Source: Panicum virgatum | Taxonomy: Eukaryota; Streptophyta; Magnoliopsida; Poales; Poaceae | Direction of reading: 5' to 3' | Length of the DNA stretch: 64,000 nucleotides | NCBI RefSeq assembly: GCF_016808335.1 | Contig: NC_053146.1 | Location: 43,156,809 to 43,220,808 of the forward strand | In this document: positions 57,701 to 64,000 of the stretch, piece by piece | Layout: every line of letters starts with the position of its first letter | Numbering within the stretch: position 1 is the stretch's first letter | The notes under the pieces: model-generated | What the model was told of the DNA's origin: nothing | Database searches by the model: none | The model's input: only the letters and a program-made list of their open reading frames with translations | Translations under genes and position numbers: made by a program

Positions 57701-58066
57701 CCGACGCGTGGAGCGGCGCCGACGAGCACAGTCGCCGGTATGGCCGGCGAGCGTCACAGTGCCGAGCAGGAGATGCACTGTTTCTTCGTTTAAATGATTT
57801 TTGTCCGAGTTTGACCAGTTAAAACTCAAATTTTCATATAGAAACTTGAAATTTGGCCAAAATAAAAGTTGTAGAGGAAGAAAAGATCTACAACTTTCGT
57901 TTTGGGCGAAAATTGATTTGGAGCTCGGATCAAGGACAAAAACGAGATCGAACACAGCTAAGTAGATGTTTATTGCGCGAACGCGATTAGCGTTAACGAC
58001 AAATTTGAGTCCCCGATTAGCGAGTTAACTCTTGATTAGCGAGATGATTAATACAGGGGTGTTACA
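54737..58066 (-). repeat. 3.3 kb LTR (5' LTR) of LARD-like element
   Basis: The plus-strand ends are TGTAGCAGCACC and GGGGTGTTACA, giving TGTA...TACA termini. The part at 56880-57760 is extremely GC-rich and opens long frames on both strands, but without conserved domains. ACTTTCGTTTTGGGCGAAAATTG-type motifs near 57900 are typical leader/U3 sequence in grass repeats. Confidence 0.7.
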
Positions 58067-58996
58067 ATAGAGCGACTCGCGTATGGGATAGACTAAAGCC
58101 CACCTGTCATTGATACAAGACGGACTGACCAAAAAATTAGGTGGAAACCTTACTCGTTTTAGTAATATAAGTATAGATAAGAGGAGTAACTTGGAACTTT
58201 TTCCTTATGAGAACTCTATCCTCGTACTATCTATGTGTGTCTCATATTGTTATATGCAAATAATTTAACCTCCAGTCACCATTAGCAATTCCTTGCAGAG
58301 CTGGGATCACATCTCTTCGAGTTGGATGGGTGATTGAAACCATGAGGTTAATTGGACTAATTCACCAAAGATTCAACTTCTGACAAGCACGGTGATTCGG
58401 TGAATGCTCGTGTGGTACCTAGTTTCAAATTACCGAACTAAGCATAATTCAGCTAGTAAGGTAATTCCGAGTGAAACCTACTCGAACGATTTCAGTCCTC
58501 GACATGTCACGAGTGCTCGTATTTGATTGATTATATAATTAACCGACAGTATTTCTTACTGGTAGCCATCGTGTCCATCGACAGCAAGACATTTATGATG
58601 ACTTTATCAATTTTAAGATATACCATCTCTCAGTGCTCATAGAAGTAAGGATGCGTGTCTCTATTTGTAAGAGTGACGAGTTTATGAGCATATACTTGCG
58701 TCCATACAATATTTTACAAGTACTAAACTAGCAACAGTTACCATATTACTCAAATCATAACATCGTTTAACACAAGAACTATCTTGCAAGCAAAAGGAAC
58801 CAATAGGAACGATTCGCTAAGCTCCGCGGTCGCTTGTACATCTGGGGATGCATTTCTGGGCCTCTAGCTTAGCGCGCTTTTAATTCGTCAAGGCAAAGAA
58901 GCGCGCAGGAGTTGTTGAATAAGAACGCCCATCTATTTATTAATGGATCGGCTGGCGGTTAGGGATATGGCGCCCATACTATGCGTGCTGTCGATG
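58067..58996. other. Intergenic DNA, nothing recognised
   Basis: No ORF or named repeat seen. Confidence 0.4.
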
Positions 58997-59004
58997 GACA
59001 CGAT

Positions 59005-59969
59005 CAGTGGCGGACCCAGCTTTTTGTCAAGACTAGGGCTAAAATTCAACGGCCAAAACTAACCCATGCGCATCACATATAAAGTAACAGCTACAGTAAA
59101 AGGTCCAAATTGAGAGAGAAAACTTGAAATTAAAAGTTTGATACAATACCTAGCCAGGTAACCAAGATTTGGAGCGTTCATTCGGTCACATCTTCCATTT
59201 CCTCACCGCTATTGGCACCTCCTGCACATGGATAAGATGAAAGGTCTAAAGAGATAATAATAGAAGCAAAATGCAGCATCATTCTAAATACTATATTCCA
59301 ACCAAGGACGATTTGTATACCATTTCTCATGAAAACTCCTATAGCGGCCACTTATTTTCCTTCTTGGATATGTATGACCAATTGGTTGGCATGGACCTAA
59401 CAAAATATACTCCCTTTTGGCATCATCTCTAATGTTCGGATGCATTTCATCAATTGGTTTCCGAAGGCCAGGATCCACAATAATATCTTCATCAGGATCA
59501 AGCACATGATTCGAATCCTGATCTACAATCTCCTCCTCAATTCCTACTGTTCCTGCTCTAGATTAGGAGGCTCACTTGACTCCATAGCAATGGCAAGAGG
59601 ATCAAATTGGACTTGTGCAGCACTTAATCTAGTCCCAGCTGTATTTTGTTCTGTACCTTGAGATGGAGGTGGAGGAGATTGATTTGTGTCTTGTTCAGGA
59701 GCTGAAGGTGGAGAACCATCACCCACTTCATTTGCATTCTGTTGTGTGGCAGGGGGGACACATGCAAAATAAGATTGCAAAGTCCTGCTCCTCTTCATTA
59801 TGCAAACTATAACACCAATTTGCAATTGCTCATGTCAGTGCCAATAATATTCATATGCATTTGGGAATTGGAATTTCGGAGAGAAATTACCTCAATAATA
59901 CTCGGCAGCAGTGCAGCCCGCAGCCCAGCAGCGGCAGGCGCGCAGCGCAGCGGGCCAGAGGCGGCCGGC
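59005..59969 (-). mobile_element. hAT element (ZMYM1/TTF-type), one side, interrupted by a copia element
   Basis: The left terminus CAGTGGCGGACCCAGC is a typical plant hAT end. GACACGAT before it would be half of the 8-bp TSD. The other end is not seen because a copia element starts at 59970. Coding sequence points right to left. Confidence 0.7.
59280..59825 (-). pseudogene. hAT transposase N-terminus with TTF-type zinc-finger region
   Basis: KRSRTLQSYFA (about 59795) opens the protein. A low-complexity linker and a stop near 59545 follow. After a frame change comes DPGLRKPIDEMHPNIRDDAK, then LLGPCQPIGHTYPRRK and RSFHEKWYTNRPWLEYS (59475-59285). This is the start of the TTF domain of ZMYM1-like hAT transposases; the following Cys-rich finger, DUF4371 and dimerisation regions are missing. 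A short last exon after TGTGCAG near 59224 may remain. Confidence 0.8.
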
Positions 59970-60686
59970 TGTAAGGATCGATGGACCAAGAGGGGGGGTG
60001 AATTGGGCCTTTTTCAAATTCTAAAACAAAGTAAAGCAACCTTATCCTATGCAATGCTAGTAGGGCACCAATTCACCAACCGGATAACTAAGCTACTAAC
60101 ACAAGCTAAGAGAGCTAAAACAAAGTAAAGCCTAGCAAGATGAGCTAAGTTATGATCTCTAAGTCAAGCACATGAGTAAATTGCATGAAAGAAAATGCTT
60201 GAATAAAAGGAATGGACAAGAGACAACCGGATTTTTTCCCGTGGTATCGATGTGTTGGCACACACCCCTAATCCACGTTGTGACACTCACAAAGAGTATT
60301 GTCACCTCCCAAGTCACCGAGACGAGGGCGCTCACTAAGAGTCTCCGTTCACCATCCCGGCGTGGTGGAGATCAAGCCACGTACAATCTTCTTCTCCGGG
60401 CTCCCACAATCCTTGGCAAGCTCCGCGAGAAACACCTCGATCACCAAGATCGCCTAGGTGATGCCAATCACCAAGAGTAACAAGCTAAGGCCTTCACTTG
60501 AGCACGAACTGATCACCAAGAACGGATGCACACTAGCTTCTCTCTACTCAAGTCCTTAATCTTGCTTCTTGATTGATTGAATGCACAAGTATGTGAATGA
60601 TGAAGCTCAAGGTGGCTCTTGACTATGGTATGAGTGTTTGGATGTTGCCTGGTGTCAAGAGTGGGCGAAATGACCCATTGGAGGGG

Positions 60687-60694
60687 TATATATA
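60687..60694 (-). promoter_or_regulatory. TATA box of SIRE-like LTR
   Basis: The minus strand reads CTGCCTATATATACCCCTCC. Confidence 0.75.
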
Positions 60695-60747
60695 GGCAGC
60701 TCACACAAATAGAGCCGTTGGAGAAAAGCTGCCAGAAAACTGCGTAG

Positions 60748-61207
60748 CGCCGGTTAATCCGACGTACCCCCCATTGTCATCGTCGGTTTAACCGGTGAAT
60801 GTAAACTGCCTCTTCTGAAAACTAGCCGTTACAACTGGGGCAGATTAACCGACGTAGCATCGGTTTAACCGGTGAGTGTAGTTGTCCACTGAACCACTGA
60901 AAAATCAAGTCTCTGGACAACTGCACCGACGTTAACTCAAACCTATCGTCGGTTTAACCGGTGAGTATAACTTTTAAATTCCTCTGAAAAACCATCTCAC
61001 TGGTCAATTGCACCGACGTCTTGATTCAAACAACGTCGGTTAATCCGGTGAATAGAACTTGAATTTCCCTGGAAAAACCAACTCTGGACTAATGCACCGA
61101 CGTTAAATTCAAACACGTCGGTTTAACCGGTGTATTGAATTTGTCCAGACTCTGTTGACTTTGTTTAACCGACGTATGGAAAATTGAGAGCGTCGGTTAA
61201 ACCGGTG
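60748..61207 (-). promoter_or_regulatory. Six repeated palindrome modules upstream of the LTR TATA box
   Basis: Each module has ACCGACG, a spacer of about 5-16 bases, then CGTCGGTTTAACCGGT or a near variant. They lie at 60748-60796, 60844-60873, 60924-60963, 61011-61049, 61096-61132 and 61165-61207, spaced about 70-95 bp. On the minus strand they precede the TATA box by roughly 50-520 bp, in U3, where enhancers sit. Confidence 0.7.
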
Positions 61208-61653
61208 TATAGACTTTTTCTGATTTTGTCTTTTCTGATTTGAGTCTTGAATGAAATCCAAATATTCTTGAGATATAGTTTGAGAACCACTTATTTGAAC
61301 TTCTAGAAACCTGAGTGACCATAGTGTGCATCCATTTTCAAATGACCATGTCCATGCTCAAGTTACTTAGCCTTAACCCCTCTTAATAGTGCGATCACTA
61401 CAAAACTATAAAACCTATACTAACCTAAGTGTCCTTCTCAACCTTATGACACTTAGGACTAGAAAGATCCTTAGTCTTGACATAAAATTGAGTTGAATAC
61501 CGAGATCGCCTTTTTGAATAATGAAATTGAGGGGCCTCTTTTGACATATGACCAAATGAGCGATAATGATCTATTAAGCTGCACAAACTCATTAGTCACA
61601 ATAATGGTTGTCATTAATCACCGAAACATACCTTGACGGCCTAGATGCTTACA

Positions 61654-61672
61654 ATCTCCCCCTTTTTGGTGA
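61654..61672 (-). other. SIRE-like polypurine tract
   Basis: The minus strand reads CACCAAAAAGGGGGAGAT, adjacent to the LTR start TGTAAG. Confidence 0.85.
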
Positions 61673-62207
61673 TTGATGACAACATAAACATAAAAAACGA
61701 GAGAGCGAGAAAGATAAAGCAAGATAAACACAAGCAAACTCGAAAGCAGGACCAAAGAGCTCAACGGCTCAAACGAAATCCATAGATATGTCTCAAAGAA
61801 CGGCATACTCAAGCGACAAATGTACATATCCATGAATTAACACCAAATGTGATACAAAGAATCAAAGTCCTGATAACTACGAGCTCTCTCTAGCACTACC
61901 CTCCCCCTAACTCTGGTGCTCCCCCCCCTAACACCTCTCCCCCTTTGGCATCAAAGCACCAAAAGGCGAGCTACGGGTCGTGCTGTCGTGGTACGGCGAC
62001 GAAGCGGTCCGGGTCGTCGTCGTCGGACGGAGAACTCTCACCCTCGGTGACAGACGGAAGCTGCTGGTCTGGGTCTGAGCTCACTGGGGGGGTGACGGTC
62101 GTGGAGGCTCTCGTGCTGGCACTGCCTGGTAGAGGATCCGTAGAAGTCGTAACCGGGCCAGCGGAAGAAGTATCAATATCCGAAGAAGTGACCGCTGAAG
62201 CTGCCGG
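61673..62207 (-). other. Untranslated stretch between ORF and PPT
   Basis: No conserved ORF on the minus strand. The plus-strand open frame at 61945-62268 is Ser/Gly-rich and probably chance. Confidence 0.5.
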
Positions 62208-63992
62208 CTACGTCGACTGTGGAAGCAGGGACTCCTCTACTGCTCCTCCCCCTGAAGGTGCTGCCTGAAGTGAGGAAGGGAGGGCGACCGACTGAACCGC
62301 TGACGGTGAGTCCTGAAAGAGTGTGGTCGCTGGCAGTGGAGAGAACAGTGGACGACCGGCAGACCCAAGTAATGCGGACATCGAGAACGTGGTCTCTGGT
62401 GTCGCTGAGGTAGCTGGAGCTGCAGTAGGGGCTGGAGCTGGTGTAACGGCAAGCTGAGGTGCTCCAACACCCTGAAGGCCTGGCTGTCCTGGCTGCTGCG
62501 GGGCGAGTCCGGTGTGAGAGTAAAGCTGTGAGATCATCCCGAACATCGCCATCATGCCCTGCTGCATCTGCTGGAACTGAGCGTCTGTCCTCTGTGAAAC
62601 TCTGTCAATGAGGCCGACAAAATGCTCCTCTGTCGCTGCACGCTCTCGGGCTGCCTCTCTCTGAATAGCAGCAATCTGAGCCTCATGGGCTCTCCTGGCC
62701 TCCTCCTGAGCAAGTCTGTCCTCCCTCTGCTGGGTCACGAGCTGCTGTAGTAGTGAAGTGAGCTCGGACGGCTGAGTCACCTGAGACTCAGAGACTGTAG
62801 CAGCTACTGGTGACTCTGGAGCTGGCTCTCTAGACCCCCCTGCCTCGTGGTCGTGACTAGCTGGGGCTGCTGCAGGGAAGTACTCTACGTCCTCGGAGGA
62901 GTCTGACTCAAGCTCAGACCAGTGTATCTCATCCTCTCCTCCGGGAAGCTGTGCCTCGGCGGCAAGCAGTGCCTCGTCCTCCTATGCTACACGGGCCTGT
63001 GCCTCTGGTGACAACTATGCCATGGCAGCTCTCTCTGCCTGTCTGCCCCTCCTCCGGTCCTGTGGAGCTGTCGGTCGGTAAACTGGGAACCGGGGAGCCT
63101 CGTCGTGACGGTAGGGAGCGCTGATGGGTGACTCTGCTGGCACAATCATAGAACATATATAGCTGATCCAGTGTGCAAAGGGAAACTGTCGCACCACACC
63201 CATCCCGTCTGTGATCACATCCTCTATCTCAGCCAGAATAAAGTCAACTATGTCAAACGGCTCGTGAGTGAGGATGTGTAGAAGCAGGAGCTGCTGCAGT
63301 CCTGTAAACCCCTCTGGGTAGCCACTCCTCGGTAGCAAAGTCCTCCGGAGTGCCATGTGTACTGCGTATGCCTCTGGGGTCAGCAGGCTGGGAACTCTGG
63401 CGTAGGTGGCAGGGAACGGCTGGCGGAAACACTGAGAGATCGCCTCATGAGAGGGTGCAATCCCGCCAATCATCGCTCTGCGCGGTGGATCTGCATCTCC
63501 GTAAACCATCTCGTGCAGGGAGACGTCAACTAAGTCAACTCCGAGAATCCCTGCTATCGTCGCTCTCGACAAACCAAAGACCTGGCCTCCATAAACAAAG
63601 TGTACTGCTCGACGCTCGGGAGCAATCCAGGCCGTGGCATAGAAGACTCTGACCCAGTCCTCAATATATCTGTTCTGCTCAATCTGGAGTAACCTGGGCA
63701 GGCCCCTGAAGTGAGCGAAGTGCTCTCTGACATCTGCTCCCCCTGCGGCTGTCCTCAGAGACACCCAGTCAAGCACTCTGTGCGGGAAGATCCTGTGACC
63801 CCGCCTCTGGTAGGTCTCGTAGAAACTGGCCTGCAGAAGCGTCCAGAACCTACGGTCGACTCGGCTGTCACGGGTCACGGGGAACCAGTCCTCCTCCTGA
63901 ACACTCCACCTGAGCCTCTTGACCTTCGCCGCATTGGCCTTGGTCAAGTTCTGGAGCAGCACACCTGGCTCCAGACGCACAACAGTGTCCAT
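62208..63992 (-). pseudogene. Extra ORF of SIRE-like element (plant transposon-protein / env-position ORF)
   Basis: One frame of 594 codons before the final stop, broken by two TAGs (63015-63017 and near 62985). The N-terminal globular region (about residues 25-300) has RFWTLLQASFYETYQ, HRVLDWVSLRTAAGGADV and FVYGGQVFGLSRATIAGILG, a pattern seen in putative plant transposon proteins carried by retroelements. An acidic linker follows, then a Gln/Glu/Arg-rich heptad region near 62750-62620 (probable coiled coil) and a Pro/Ala/Ser-rich tail. No signal peptide or membrane segment is obvious, so the env label means position only. The true start may lie past the window end. Confidence 0.65.
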
Positions 63993-64000
63993 ACGGAACA

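Larger units (their letters stand above)
53440..58066 (-). mobile_element. LARD-like LTR retrotransposon, one long LTR plus partial interior
   Basis: A 3.3 kb LTR (54737-58066) is followed on the minus strand by a primer-binding site and about 1.3 kb of interior. No gag or pol motif is visible, and no second LTR exists in the window to the left, so the copy is incomplete. The left boundary is approximate. Long LTRs with an iMet-type PBS and no pol are the hallmarks of LARD elements. Confidence 0.65.
59970..61653 (-). repeat. SIRE-like 3' LTR
   Basis: The plus-strand ends are TGTAAGGATCGATGG and GATGCTTACA. It holds a TATA box at 60687-60694 and six palindrome-bearing repeats upstream of it. 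The GGGGGGGTGAATTGG motif near the end is common in such LTRs. Confidence 0.82.
59970..64000 (-). mobile_element. SIRE/Maximus-like copia retrotransposon, 3' part
   Basis: A 1684-bp LTR is preceded (minus strand) by AAAAAGGGGGAGAT, the polypurine tract typical of SIRE/Maximus elements, then an extra ORF in the usual place between pol and 3' LTR. The element continues beyond the window; pol is not visible here, so the lineage is inferred. Confidence 0.75.

Noticed and set aside
56778..57822. Long open frames (about 190-220 codons) near 57000 as genes
   Set aside because: The region is extremely GC-rich and all six frames open together. It lies inside a 3.3 kb LTR, and the products are Arg/Gly/Ala-rich without domains.
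60748..61207. CRISPR-like array
   Set aside because: Repeat cores contain variable spacers and unequal lengths, sit in an LTR of a plant retroelement, and there are no cas genes. The same applies to 10701-10902 and 25079-25254.

Overview
The window looks like repeat-rich DNA of a grass, most likely panicoid. The case rests on grass-type LTR families, common grass MITEs, GC-rich 5' exons and one intron-bearing plant gene. There is no prokaryotic or organellar content. I recognise one host gene: a five-exon BAH-PHD chromatin reader of the EBS/SHL type (30873-34954, + strand). Nearly everything else is transposable elements, many nested inside one another. Most boundaries were placed by finding matching target-site duplications (TSDs).

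Region by region. 1-7190: a Ty1/copia element on the minus strand with decayed gag-pol. 7400-24326: a 5'-incomplete L1-type LINE (+), split by a 14.76 kb insertion (8164-22924) with a perfect 5-bp TSD (CTTAT). That insertion is two LTR retrotransposons joined tail to tail inside a single TSD pair. Element A (8164-12252, +) has no recognisable gag or pol. Element B (12270-22924, -) is a Tat-like Ty3/gypsy element with gag-pol and a spliced antisense ORF. 24327-30536: AT-rich DNA with a TA-flanked MITE, a 44-bp tandem repeat, a hAT-like element and a grass MITE. 30873-34954: the EBS/SHL-like gene, with a 1.05 kb hAT-like insertion in intron 4. 35764-36671: two small retroposition scars.

37297-51857: a second 5'-truncated L1 LINE (+) with a 15-bp TSD. 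It carries a PIF/Harbinger-like element (TSD TAA) and a Mutator-like element (9-bp TSD, about 330-bp TIRs), and the Mutator-like element in turn holds a 9.36 kb Ty3/gypsy element (TSD GCCAG). 53440-58066: part of a retrotransposon with a 3.3 kb LTR and no recognised pol (LARD-like, -). 59005-59969: one side of a hAT element with the N-terminal TTF zinc-finger part of a transposase (-), interrupted by a SIRE/Maximus-like copia element (59970 to the window end, -). The visible part of that element is its 3' LTR and an extra coiled-coil ORF.

Functionally, the EBS/SHL-like gene appears intact and would encode a nuclear histone-mark reader. All autonomous-type TE coding regions here carry stops or frameshifts. 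Many of the stops are TAG or TGA codons explainable by C-to-T change at CAG or CGA, which fits methylated, silenced copies. The most unusual object is the A/B double insertion. It looks like the product of two different retrotransposon cDNAs joined end to end and integrated once.
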